In this document: positions 35,406 through 45,218 of the stretch, one piece after another
Numbering within the stretch: the stretch's first letter is position 1
How the letters are laid out: every line of letters starts with the position of its first letter
Notes under the pieces: generated by a model
Seen by the model: the letters and a program-made list of their open reading frames with translations, nothing else
The model's database searches: none
Told to the model about the DNA's origin: nothing
Program-made: the position numbers and the translations under genes
DNA from: Phytophthora quininea
Lineage: Eukaryota; Oomycota; Peronosporomycetes; Peronosporales; Peronosporaceae
Reading direction: 5' to 3'
Assembly (NCBI GenBank): GCA_011947345.1
Contig: JAAVTG010000359.1
Span: forward strand, 248,001 to 312,000
Length of the DNA stretch: 64,000 bases

Positions 35406-36705
35406 TCACACAAATATGTATGATTTCTCAGCATCCTGCGAGTCCATCGATGTCGATGGCGCTCTCCAGCAACGCTTGAAAAAGCGCAGAATCCACTTTC
35501 GCAGCGTGGCCTCTTTTTCCCAGCAGTAAAAGACGGATGAAGTTCCTTCATGTACTCTAACACAGCCTTAACATCCGTAGCTGCGGGGAAAAGAAGCAAC
35601 ACAGTTTAGTCAACTGCACAAGACAGCCTTGTCAATTCAAAAGCCAAACCTTCTCCCTGCTGGTGGCGTTCGCTGACCCACGTGAGCAGCTCGGCTTCAA
35701 ACGAGCAGCTACTTCGCCTCCCACCTCCTGCCAGTCTGAAGCGCTTCTTCTCAGATGTAGTGAGCTTGTCTCGAACACTTTTCCAGTAAGTAAGGCGCTT
35801 GGAGCTCTTCAGACCCAGCTCCGCTGCAACCTCGGCCACGCTTTTCCCTGCGTCCAACTGCTGCAGCGCTCGCAGCTTAGTCTCATTCGAGTAGAGCGTG
35901 TATCCGTCAGGGAAGGTGCGGCGGTGTGTACTACACTGTTTGGGCGGCGATGATGCCGCACGTTTTGGAGACGAACAAGCTTCATCCGACTTGGATGGCT
36001 GAGTAGGTGGTGCAGTCAAGCTTTCTGCAGTTGGTTTTGCTGGGCTCAAGGGCGTCTCCTGCGGTCCAATCGCCAACCCTTTGACAGCAGCAGAATCCCC
36101 AATGTCCATTGTCGATGCACTTTCCGTATACGGCGGGACGTGCTTTTGAAGGAACCGCAAGACCCAAACTTTTAATGCCGCCGGGCTTTTCGAATCGGCA
36201 AACGCCGGGTACTGCTCCACTACATGATCCGTGACATCCTGGCGGGTGATGGGCACATCTCTGTGGTTCCTGAGCCACTGCAGCAGCTCCTTCTCGTTCT
36301 GGAAGGAGGTCCTCTGTCCTTCTTGCCCCGTCTTCGAGTGCTGACGCTCGGCCTCATACTTCCAGAACAGCAGCGTCAGCGAACTCTTGAGTTGCAGGTC
36401 ATCAGCCAGCGTCGCCGCGTCTTTTCCGTTCTCAAGATTCTGCACAGCTCCGGCGGCAATGTTGGGGCTGGTGTCGGTCTCGTGCTGCGTCAGGAACAGC
36501 GCCAACCACGAGAAGAGCAGCGGCAGGTCCTCCAGCAACTCCGGGCGGCGCGTCTCGAAGAAAAGAGTGCGTCATCCACTGCTAGCGAGCCTGTAGACTC
36601 GCTCAGGGTCAGCTGCAGCTCCGAGGCCCAGTGCTCTAGGTGCAACGCCGACGGTGATGGAGATGGCAGCATGTGTTCAAGAAAATGGGTGCTTTTTAAG
36701 AGCAT
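35406..36705 (-). CDS. putative DNA-binding protein with two copies of an HTH + helical module
   Basis: I do not recognise a named gene. Two similar modules lie in tandem. Each has a helix-turn-helix-like part (NGKDAATLADDLQLKSSLTL; AGKSVAEVAAELGLKSSKRL) and a downstream part with ELLQWLRNHRDVPITRQDV / ELLTWVSERHQQGE, then VEQYPAF / MKELHPSF and KVWVLRFLQKH / LRKWILRFFKRCW. This style recalls the CENP-B/pogo-type HTH of transposases, so a domesticated transposase is plausible. A 68-72 bp GT-AG intron (about 35600-35668; acceptor CCCCGCAG) joins ...RHQQGE to ATDVKAVLEYM. Frame breaks are needed near 36560 (TTTTCTTCGAG) and near 35533. ATG at 36705 or 36672. It is divergent from IFT57 with only 64 bp between start codons. 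Confidence 0.6.
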
Positions 36706-36769
36706 CTCTCATGAATACTTTAACAAGTGCGCTTCATGGGTACACAATCTTGGAGAGACGCCGACTGCA
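36706..36769. promoter_or_regulatory. very short bidirectional promoter between HTH gene and IFT57
   Basis: Only 64 bp separate the two divergent ATGs (36705 minus, 36770 plus), so 5' leaders and core promoter elements must be shared or overlap the first exons. No TATA box is seen. Confidence 0.45.
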
Positions 36770-38110
36770 ATGGCCGACGAAGGTGGCGACGCGGCGGCGG
36801 AGCAGGTGCCACGTGATGTAAATGCTGCTTTCTGTACTGGCCTTTGAGTCTACATAGTGCACTAAGACTTCTGGCCGCAGGACGTGAGCGTGACGCTGAT
36901 GGGCAGCGTGCTGGAGAAGCTTCGCGTGCTGCAGTACGAGCGCGAACTGGGCAAGAAGAAGAGCTTCGTGCCGTACACCGAGACCCAGTTCGCCGTGCTC
37001 AGCAGCAGCACCAATGCCAGCGCGCAATTCAAAAGCTTCCTGGACCTCGCGGGCTACCTGCTCAAGAGCTGCGGCCAGGACTTTGTCGTGGACAAGTACG
37101 ACGACCCCAACACAAGCGTCAACAAGCTCATCCTGACGCTCAAGACGCTCGGCTTCCCGCTCGATTTCCCGGCCTCCAAGCTCAAGCTCGGCTACGGAGA
37201 GGCTGCCTGTGCTGCGCTGGATTTCATCTGCGACCAGGCGCTCGCTGCTCGTCGCTTCGAGTGGCCTCGGCCGCAGTATCCCAAGGAGGACTTTGCAGAC
37301 GAAGCCGAGGTCGACGAAGCCGCCGAAGTGGACACGGCCAACGACGATGATGATAATACATTGCCAGGCGCGGAGGAAGATGCTGAGGAGCTATACAGCG
37401 ATCTCGTTCGGGCCAAGGCGGCGGAGGACCAGCACGATCTGGACCAGAGCTTCCAGCAAATGATCATGAGTGAAGTCGACCCGCTGCTCTGGAAGACGGA
37501 GCTGGAGAGAGTAGGCCCGCGTCTCAAGCTGCGAGCTGGTGCCGGCGCAGCAACAGGAAAAGAATGGCACTCGCACATCGAGCGGTCCCGGGAGCATGAG
37601 AAGATCATGTCGGAACTACTGCCTCGTGCGAACGCTCAGCTGCGGCTGTTGGGCACACAGCTCACTGAGGCTACGGGTCGCATGGGCGCGAAGGAGAAGA
37701 CGCTCAACAACCAGTACGAGCATCTGCGGCAGGAATACACGACACTAAAAGAAAAGTTGCAGGCTTCAACAGAGGTTAGCAAGGCTGGCGCTGATCGCGT
37801 GAACGTCATGACCACCGAGTTCGCTGAGACGACTGAGCAGCTCCGTGAGACGAAGGGCGTCATGGACGAGCGTGGAGCGAAGATGACAGACACTTCTCCT
37901 CTGGTGCACATCAAGGACGCGCTCAAGACGCTTGCGGCTGAGATTAAAAACTTTGAGCTGCGCATCGGCGTCGTCAGCCATACTCTGCTGCAAGCAAAGT
38001 GCCGCCAGGCGAGTGCTGCGAGTGCAAGACGACGAGGGCGGGAAGCGGCTGCCGATGGTCAAAGCTACCAAGACCCCGAGTACGACCCCAGTGACGAAGA
38101 TTCGCCCTAA
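36770..38110 (+). CDS. IFT57: intraflagellar transport protein 57 (IFT57/HIPPI)
   Basis: IFT-B complex subunit, needed to build and keep flagella. Exon 1 (36770-36805) codes MADEGGDAAAEQ; a 75-bp intron (36806-36880, GTGCCA...CCGCAG) is removed and exon 2 continues DVSVTLMGSVLEKLRVLQYE. The N-terminal calponin-homology-like part has the family blocks EKLRVLQYEREL, YDDPNTSVNKLILTLKTLG, DFPASKLKLGYGEAACAALD and WPRPQYPKEDF. An acidic spacer follows, then WKTELERVGPRLKL and a long coiled coil (about residues 240-390: NNQYEHLRQEYTTLKEKLQA, KGVMDERGAKMTD, PLVHIKDALKTLAAEI, LRIGVVSHTLLQAK). Without the intron the start would be misplaced at a GTG. The last 35 residues are Arg/Asp-rich and not conserved; a late frame break there is possible. 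Presence of IFT57 fits an organism with flagellated zoospores. Confidence 0.93.
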
Positions 38111-38210
38111 ACAAGCTGGTTTGAAGAGAGGCAACAACAACGTCTTATGGTATATCGCTGATAGAGCTAGGCGTTGTCTACTACTGGGAATGACTTAACC
38201 TCCAAAGCAT

Positions 38211-40091
38211 TTACAGCTCGGCGAACGAGCGAATGGTTTGAAAGTGGTGAGACTCTGGCAGTGCTTTGTTGCCAGGACGCACTGACAGAACAGTGTCAAG
38301 GCCGGCAGCTTCGGCTGCTTGGGCCTCCTCAATCACATCCGTGACGAAAAGCACATCCTTCGGACTGTCCACACCGAGACTCTGCACAATTTCCTGGTAG
38401 CTGTCAGTCTCGCGTTTGTGGCCGACCTTCGTGTCGAAGTAAACAGTCAGATATTCGCGCAAGTCACCCTTGTCAGAGTACTGGAACAGCAACTTTTGAG
38501 CTTGACGTGAACCAGATGAGTAGATACCCACGCGAACACCGCGAGCTCGTAGTCGCTCTAGACACGGAGGCACGTCGTCGTAAACGAGTGCCTTAAGTTC
38601 GCCCCTCTCATAGCCTTGGAGCCACATGTGCCCCTGCAAAGCCTTGAGAGGGCCGATCTTGCGGTCAGCCGACACATTCCACTTCACGTAGCGGACGAGC
38701 GCCTCGACGAGCTTAGCCTTGTCCAGCTTGGTGTCGAGTTCTGGCGGGTTCACTCCTTCCGTCACATCCTTTCTGTGCTGATCGATCAACGCTGCTACAT
38801 CGGCCTTCGTCTCCGGTGCATCCCAAGTTTGACCCAGAAAGCGCTCGACATTATTCACGACGTACGGAAAGAGTACGTCGTGCACGAATGTGATGGGAGT
38901 CGTCGTTCCTTCAATGTCCAGCATAACGACCTTGTGCTTTTCCGCTGTGCTAAGCGATTCTCCATTCGACTCCTCTGTACGCGCGCGCTTGAGAGAACTC
39001 CCATTGCTCGAAATCGTCGATACCGGTGGCACGGTGTAGTCTAGCCCCAGCTTACGCATCTCAATAGCCGCCTCGAATAAGTAGTGCAGGCACTCGGCAT
39101 GGCGTTTAGAAGCCTCCCACGAGTCGCCCCACACAAAGAGTCCGTGGCGACGTACCAGAACAGCCGACGTGCTGGGATATGCCTCCATCGTGCGCGCAAT
39201 GGGCTCAGCCAGCGCTGACTCCTTCGGTGCGTTATCGATGACAGGAACAACTAGTGTGTCGCTGTAGCCGTGGCCTGTGATCCCCTTGATCATTTCCTGG
39301 TGGGAGATGCGGAACTCGCTCTTGCCGTTGCAAAGCTCCGCTGCCAAGTTACACGTGATACCGTGGCTGTGCAGCACCACCGCAGCCTTCCGCAACTTGT
39401 GCGCGTTCAAGAACAGTGGCGCGCAGTCGGAGAGTTTGGGGGCCTTCTTAGCCGGCTTTGCCTTGGGGCTCGACAGAACGACGCCGTCCAAGTCGAGCAC
39501 ATAGAGATCTTCAGGCTGGAGACGCTCCTTGGGGACGCCCGATGGCGTCACGAAGATGCGCTCGCCGTGGCGCAGACTCATTGCGCCGCCGGTGCCCGTC
39601 ATCCACTCGGTCATGTAATACTGGCGACAGAGCTCGCAGACAAGCTCGCGACAGTCGGTGGCTCCCATCGCGGTCGTGTGGTTCTCAGCATCCGCCGACC
39701 GAGAGTACCGAGCAGTAAGACTGCGCTTCCCCACGGCGGCCGTCTCTGCGAGCTGCACAGCGTTTCCGAGCGCCGGCACGAAGCGCCGCAGTTGCGAGCG
39801 CAAAGTGACGCGCATGCCCTTGGTCAGAGTGCAGCGCACCCAGCAGTCGGCAGAGTCGCGGACGTCCAGGAACACGCAGCCGTCCACGACGGAGTAGGAG
39901 ACGTCAGCGCTACTCGAGTGTTCCTGAAGCAGCTCCTGATCGCTGGCCAAGTCCACTGCCCCGTCGCTCTTGCTGGCAGGCTCACTGTCGGTGAACGAGA
40001 CGCCGATCTCGCGGAGAACCGCGACGCTGGCGCGGTCCGTCGGGATGTCGAGGTAGTGCGGCTGCAGGGCGAGCTCCAGTGGCGACGCCAT
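38211..40091 (-). CDS. methionine-salvage fusion: degenerate ARD domain + MtnB dehydratase + MtnC enolase-phosphatase
   Basis: One uninterrupted 626-residue frame from ATG at 40091. Residues about 25-150 resemble acireductone dioxygenase (LREIGV, LLQEHSSSADVSYSVVDGC, FLDVRDSADCWVRCTLTKG, ARYSRSADAENH) but the HxH...E and the later His that bind metal in ARD are mostly replaced (HSSSADV; RSQLRRF). Residues about 155-375 are class II aldolase-type methylthioribulose-1-phosphate dehydratase, with zinc ligands in VVLHSHG and RRHGLFVWG, and SHQEMIKGI. Residues about 395-626 are the HAD enolase-phosphatase E1: DIEGTTTPITFVHDVLFPYV, IYSSGSRQAQKLL, GHKRETDSY, FVTDVIEEAQAA. Together they turn 5-methylthioribulose-1-P into acireductone. 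MtnB-MtnC fusion is known in plants; an added ARD-like domain is unusual. An upstream in-frame TTG at 40142 was not used. Convergent with IFT57. Confidence 0.93.
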   Translation of the reverse strand: MASPLELALQPHYLDIPTDRASVAVLREIGVSFTDSEPASKSDGAVDLASDQELLQEHSSSADVSYSVVDGCVFLDVRDSADCWVRCTLTKGMRVTLRSQLRRFVPALGNAVQLAETAAVGKRSLTARYSRSADAENHTTAMGATDCRELVCELCRQYYMTEWMTGTGGAMSLRHGERIFVTPSGVPKERLQPEDLYVLDLDGVVLSSPKAKPAKKAPKLSDCAPLFLNAHKLRKAAVVLHSHGITCNLAAELCNGKSEFRISHQEMIKGITGHGYSDTLVVPVIDNAPKESALAEPIARTMEAYPSTSAVLVRRHGLFVWGDSWEASKRHAECLHYLFEAAIEMRKLGLDYTVPPVSTISSNGSSLKRARTEESNGESLSTAEKHKVVMLDIEGTTTPITFVHDVLFPYVVNNVERFLGQTWDAPETKADVAALIDQHRKDVTEGVNPPELDTKLDKAKLVEALVRYVKWNVSADRKIGPLKALQGHMWLQGYERGELKALVYDDVPPCLERLRARGVRVGIYSSGSRQAQKLLFQYSDKGDLREYLTVYFDTKVGHKRETDSYQEIVQSLGVDSPKDVLFVTDVIEEAQAAEAAGLDTVLSVRPGNKALPESHHFQTIRSFAEL

Positions 40092-40214
40092 GACTGCTGT
40101 TGACGTGTGGATCCGGTGTGACTGGCTCAGGGTTTCAGCCAATAGAAAAACTTATCGGTACAAAGGGGTCTTATATTTCACTTACATTGTCCACCGACGT
40201 CCACCACAGGGGAC

Positions 40215-42336
40215 TTATTCGTCCGCCACGGCTGGTGCTTTGACGTCGGACCCTGCTTTACTCGTACTTGACTCGCTCTCACGTTCGTCGACCCCGGCTG
40301 GCAGCGACACCGGCCACTTGAACTCGGCGCTCGGCGGCACCAACGGCGTGCGCGGCGTCTGCGCCGGCTCGCTCACCATATCTACATCACTGTTCGGGTT
40401 CTTGCGCAGGTACTTACGCGCTTTCCACACGCGGCAGTGCGACTTCCACCGGATCTTGACCGCGTCCTCGGTCCGCCCCGGCAGCAAGGAGGCGATCACC
40501 GACCAGCGGTTGCCCAGCCGCGCCTGCGCCTCCAGGATCAATCGGTCTTCCTCGGCAGTGTACGCACCGCGCACGATCTGCGGGTCCAAATGGTTGTGCC
40601 ACCGCTCCCGACACTGCTTGGACGTGCGGCCTGGAATCTTGGCCGCCACGTCGCCCCAATTCTTCTGTTCCGTCGCGACAAGGCGCCGCAAGAGATCATC
40701 TTCATGCGGAGACCAGTGGCCCTTCACAAGGCCCGGGGCCAACACCTTCGTCCATCGTTGAAGACATTGCGTGTGGTTCCGTCCAGGTACCTCGGCTGCA
40801 ATGGCCTTCCAGTTCTTTTCTTGGTGGTTTTCCACAGCTGCGCGCAAAGCATCGTCTTCGTCCGCAGTCCACCGTCGAGGATTGGCCTTGCGAGAGGCAG
40901 GAGTGATCGGGGTGACGGGCACAGGAAGCGAATCCAACGAGCCAAGCTTGCCAAGAGGCCCAGCCGGCGACGTCGCTGAGGATATAGCCGCCGCCGAAGC
41001 AGCAGCCCGTGCAGCCGCAACTTCTGCATCGCAACGAACACTCAGCTGCTTCGACGTAATACTCTTACGTTTCGCTGGGGACGCCGTGGTTGGTCGCGAG
41101 CTCGAAACTGCACCACTACCAGCGCTCGTAGCAGTTGCCACCGAAGACATCGGAAACGAAGGGTAATATACTGGAGTGAGCGACGCGGGAGACGCGTCCT
41201 GCACCATGCCAGTGCCGCGCGGATCAGGCGAAATCATGGCTGTTGGGTATCCCATCCCAGCTAAGCCTTGAGCCAATCTGTCTCCTGGGTCCGTCACACT
41301 GGACGGAGAAGCTAATGGCGCAAGTAATCCACGCGCAAAAGACTGGGTAACGACGACGGCGTGCCTGGGGACCGCGCAGTCCCGGGGGTAAATACGGGAG
41401 CGTTGAAGTGTGGGCTGCCAAGCTGCGGTTGCGGTGCTGTGATGGACAGTGGGGACCCCAATGGGAACGACGGAAACGTGGCGTGCAATGCTGTTGGCGA
41501 TGGTTTTGGCACAGCTGGCGGTCGCGCCAATGACATTGTCGGAGCGACAGTCGAAGCTGGTGCTGCTGGTGCTGCTGGTACTGCTCCCGTAACGTCTCCT
41601 GCTGATCCGCGCAGTCCCGTTAGTGCTTGAGCTGCCTCTGCCTCGTGGACATCGGAGTCTTTTCCCTTTTGCTGCGAGGCCGTAGAACCTGTGGTTGGGG
41701 GCACCTCCACCTTTATCGCTACCGGAGGGGCAGTTCCAGCAGTAGGCTCTGGACTGGGCTGCCTCAAAATCTGCACAGCCTCCTGCAGCGTGGCCCAGAG
41801 TGTCGCGCCATCCCCATGGGGGCCAGTTCGTGCAACTTGCGTAGCGCGCCGGCGACTCCACTGGCATTTCTCTGCTGCAACTGCGTAGAAATCTCGGCGA
41901 AAGACTGGTACTGAAGCAGCAGCGCCCCAGCCAGGCGCTCGTGGCACCGCCCAGCGCGTCGTGGTCCAGCGCTCGCTGCACGAGCATCTGCGCCACTTCA
42001 AACGGCAGCGCTGCAGAGAACAAGCCAAAGACACAACACCACAACAGAGAGATCCATCAGTCCGCTGTCAGCAGGAGATCACCGAGATGTGGTGTTGGAG
42101 CGCCTCGTACCCATCTGGGCCCCAGGCTGGGGCGACTCGGCGCGGCCGTGCGACTCGCGTACGTGCGTCAGCAAGTGGTCTAGCGTGGAGGCCCTGAAGC
42201 CGCAGAGCCTGCAGCTCGCGGGCGAGTTGTCGACGCGGCCTCGGTAGGCGGCCGCCGAGGCGTCGCCGCCGGCCTTGCGCTTCTTGTTGGCTCGCGGCGC
42301 GGCGCTCGAGCGCTCCGGCCGAGCTGCGGACGCCAT
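40215..42336 (-). CDS. R1R2R3-type Myb transcription factor, probably with N-terminal C2H2 finger (frame breaks)
   Basis: Nuclear regulator. Three tandem Myb repeats sit near the C-terminal end: RRWTADEDDALRAAVENH...NWKAIAAEVPGR, KGHWSPHEDDLLRRLVATEQ...NWGDVAAKIPGR, RGAYTAEEDRLILEAQARLG...RWSVIASLLPGR, each with the spaced tryptophans (first replaced by Y in R3, as is common). Upstream is a long Pro/Ala/Ser/Thr-rich region and a helical segment (PFEVAQMLVQRALDHDALGG, ERLAGALLLQYQSFAEIST). A 72-bp GT-AG intron (42011-42082) probably links this to an upstream exon starting at ATG 42336 that holds a perfect C2H2 finger, CRLCGFRASTLDHLLTHVRESH shortened to C-x2-C-x12-H-x4-H. Frame breaks occur near 41345, 41815 and 41940 and one in exon 1. 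The Myb part itself is unbroken. If the exon link is wrong, the finger protein is a separate gene. Confidence 0.85.
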
Positions 42337-42798
42337 GTGGCCGATCTCGTCTGTTCGACCCTGCGCAGCCAGTGACTCTCGCTCGCTCCGTCTCGAAGAA
42401 TTTGCCAACTGAAACCACAGGAAGCGGGTCCGCGCCCGCATACAGAGACCAAGAGATGCGCCCGGCTATGCCCCTGAGTTTAAAATCGAAGACCATACAG
42501 AAAGCAAGTATAAAATCTGGCTCAGCCGCTCGTTGAAGAGCTCCGATGCTGATGCGACCGCGAGCAGATAAACGGACGCCGTCTCGGCAGCACCGGCGAA
42601 CCTGGTAGTAGTAGTAGCAGCAGGCCTTCGGAGACTATACGTGTGGCCTCGCGACGCATAGGCAGCGAGCAAGCCGCCTGGCCGCCGTTTCAGAAGCGGG
42701 TGCACAGTTCAGGCGTCATCATCCAGATTCGAGCGGAAGAAACAGAATAAAACCCACCTTATCGCTTTTCGATCCGCCACCAGCAAAACGTTGCAGAA
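42337..42798. other. divergent promoter region between Myb and RPC4 genes
   Basis: About 460 bp between divergent start codons. No ORF with family resemblance and no clear motif beyond short pyrimidine-rich stretches. Confidence 0.45.
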
Positions 42799-44065
42799 AT
42801 GGCTGGAAAGCAGCAGGACAAGCCCGACGGCGCCGTGCGCCCGCGCGTGGACGCCTCCAGCACCAGACTCACGTGCGTTGCGCTCTGCCTCGCGAAACGA
42901 TGCTGCTTCTTATAGTTTATTGTGCGTTATTTGCCGCCCTCACAGATCCCTGCGCACCTCTTCGGCCGACGCTCCTGCGCGGCGTCCCAAGTTCGTGCCT
43001 AAGGCTGCCAAGCGCCGGCCGGCATCGGAATCCCGCGGCGAAGGTGACGCCCCGTCGACACAGCGAACGCACGATGCAAAGCCACACTCGAGCGGTGCAG
43101 GAGCACTCAAGCACGACAACAGGGGCTCTGGCCGACGCGGAGGTCGGGGCGGACGCGGAGGTGGTCGCGGCGCGGCCGCGGCCGCGGACGGGTCGAGGCG
43201 TTCTGCCCAGCGGCAAAATCGCCTTCGTGGGCACGCTGTCCGATGGCTCGTCGTACAGCGGCGGCTCTAGTGGCCCAGCGCCACGAACTACTCCGTCCGC
43301 AGAGTTTTCGGCTGCCGGGGCACGGGAATTAGTGTCCTAGACGACGACGAGATGCCCGGAGGGAAACTGCCGGATATGCAAGTCGAGCAGCAGTGGCCAC
43401 CCGTGGTCAAGTCGGTCATGGAACCCATGAGCTTGCCGTACGTGCGCCCTCCAGAGCCCGAGACCACGGGCGCTGTCTTCTGCGACCAGTCCGGCAACCT
43501 CGTGGCTTCAGACGACACCCTGTTTTTCCTCCAACTGCCGACGACACTGCCGCTGTCGAGCGCGGTTGCCTCGTCAGCGAAATCTGACGAAGATATGCCG
43601 ATGGCGGCATCGGATGAGTCGGCCGACAAGCCTCAAGCAAAAGAGAGCAAGAAACCAGAGGAGTCTCCGTGAGTCTTTATGGGTTGTGTGCGTGGTGTGG
43701 AGATGCTAATATGTTTGTGTGTGTTGGTTGCCTCGTACAGCGATGATGGCATATTCGACCGCTCGATCCAGACGGCGCCAGGTGGCTTTATTGGCAAGGT
43801 GCGATACCAAAGTTTTCTTCGCGCCGACAATCTCGTGCGGGGCCTAACACAACATGTATGCGCCTCTCTGTCTAGCTCTGCGTGCACAAGTCTGGCAAGA
43901 CCGTGCTTATGCTCGGCGACAAACAATTCGACGTGGCAGCGGCCCAAACGCCATCTTTTGCGAGGACATCTACGCCGTCAACACGGCCGACAAGAACCTG
44001 AGCATTCTGGGAGCGTAGAGCGCCACCTCGTGGTGACCCCGGACTTTGAGGTGCTGCTGCAGTAG
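42799..44065 (+). CDS. RPC4: RNA polymerase III subunit RPC4 (Rpc53)
   Basis: Subunit of Pol III that works with RPC5 in termination and reinitiation at tRNA and 5S genes. Exon 1 (42799-42872) starts MAGKQQDKPDG; intron 42873-42945; exon 2 has SLRTSSADAPARRPKFVPKA, typical of the family N-terminus, then an RGG-like Gly/Arg stretch. Later blocks are LPYVRPPEPETTG and DDTLFFLQLPTTLPL. Intron 43669-43740 (GTGAGT...TACAG) and intron 43799-43875 (GTGCGA...TCTAG) flank a small exon coding DDGIFDRSIQTAPGGFIGK. The last exon matches the Rpc4 C-terminal core: LCVHKSGKTVLMLGDKQFDV, CEDIYAVNTADKNLSILG, RHLVVTPDFEVLLQ. One-base losses are needed near 43200-43330, 43935 and 44015. Stop at 44063-44065. Divergent from the Myb gene, convergent with the HMGB gene. 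Confidence 0.85.
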
Positions 44066-44492
44066 ACAAGGCAGGCGATAGACAGATAATCTTTGAACGA
44101 CATCATGCTGCAGAAGTGCTGAAGGCTGCTTGGGGCAAAGCGCGCATGCATCGATACCGCCAAGCGTATGGTCGCGAGCATCGCCGGCCGCCGCGACATT
44201 TGTAATGGTGATGAAGCCATCTGCGCTGTTCTTGAAGTTGATCAGCACATGTAGACGAACGGACCGCAATGGCAACAGCAGCGCACATCAAAACCTTAGG
44301 GAATAAAAGAATTGTCATGTGGGTGCGCTACGAGCTAAAGGAAATGGCGGCACTGCAGGCAACTAGTAGCCTCGTCTGAGTGCGCCGACCCGCGTCAACG
44401 GCGTGTTGCCGTAGACGCCGCAGATCAGCCGCCGAAAAGTGCGGCCTCGACTGCGTGGTCGCAATGAGCGAGGGCCACAGCAGACCTTCACT
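44066..44492. other. intergenic region between convergent genes
   Basis: 427 bp between the stops of RPC4 and the HMGB gene; 3' flanking DNA with no recognised feature. Confidence 0.4.
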
Positions 44493-45218
44493 CTACTCGT
44501 CGTCCGAGCCGTCCTCGTCGTCCTCGTCGTCGTGCTCCTCCTCGTGCTCCTCTTCGTCGTGCTCCTCGACGGCGCCGTGGGCGTTGTAGTCGTCCATCTG
44601 CTGCTGGTACTTGACCTTGGCCTCCTCGTGCATCGTCTGGTACTTGGCGCGCTTCTTGTCGGGCAGCGCGCGCCACTTCTCGGCCAGGAGCGTGGCGATC
44701 TCCGTGATCTTCTTGTTGGGGTTCTCGTCGCGCACCTCCTGGCGCACCTCGTTGCAGAAGAAAAAGTACGCCGACAGCGGCCGCTTGGGGGCGTTCGGGT
44801 CCTTCTTCTTGCGCGAGCTCTTGGTGGCCTCGAAGCTCGGGTCGGGCACGTAGTCCTCCTTCTCCTCCTGGTATCTCCGCTTGTCGGCGGCGGCCAGCTC
44901 GTCATAGGGCTGCAACAGACAGCAGCAGAATACAGCACCAGGTTAGTTAGAACCCCATCGTTGCACCATCGACAGTCAGCGTCGGCGTCCTTACCTTGCG
45001 GTCCTCGTCCGAGATCTGTTTCCACCGGCGGCCGATCTCGCTCGAGATCTCGAGGAACTGCAGCTCGGGCATCTCGCGCTTCACCGTGTCGCGGATGTCG
45101 TTGCTGAAGAACATGAAGGCCGACAGCGCGCGCTTGGGGGCGTTCTTGTCTTTTTCTTGCGGGGCTTGCGCGTGTGGTCGCCATCGGTCTTCTTGGCGCG
45201 TCCGGGGCCGCGGGCCAT
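44493..45218 (-). CDS. two-box HMGB chromatin protein
   Basis: Non-sequence-specific DNA-bending chromatin protein. Exon 1 (45218-44995) starts MARGPGRAKKTDGDHTRKPR and, after one missing base in AAGAAAAAGACAAG, runs into HMG box A: KNAPKRALSAFMFFSNDIRD, EISSEIGRRWKQISDEDRK. An 85-bp intron (44910-44994, GTAAGG...TTGCAG) joins K to PYDELAAADKRRYQEEKEDY. HMG box B follows: PNAPKRPLSAYFFFCNEVRQ, ENPNKKITEIATLLAEKWRA. The protein ends in a long Asp/Glu tail, the classic HMGB regulator of DNA binding. The order basic start, box A, linker, box B, acidic tail, the length (about 210 residues) and Pro-Lys-Arg-x-Leu-Ser-Ala-Tyr/Phe signatures make the call firm. Very GC-rich third positions suggest high expression. 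Confidence 0.92.

Noticed and set aside
36884..36900. IFT57 start at the GTG in exon 2
   Set aside because: A 75-bp GT-AG intron joins a proper ATG exon (36770-36805) in frame.
40092..40142. Upstream TTG start for the methionine-salvage fusion
   Set aside because: Not an ATG; eukaryotic initiation at 40091 gives a sensible protein.
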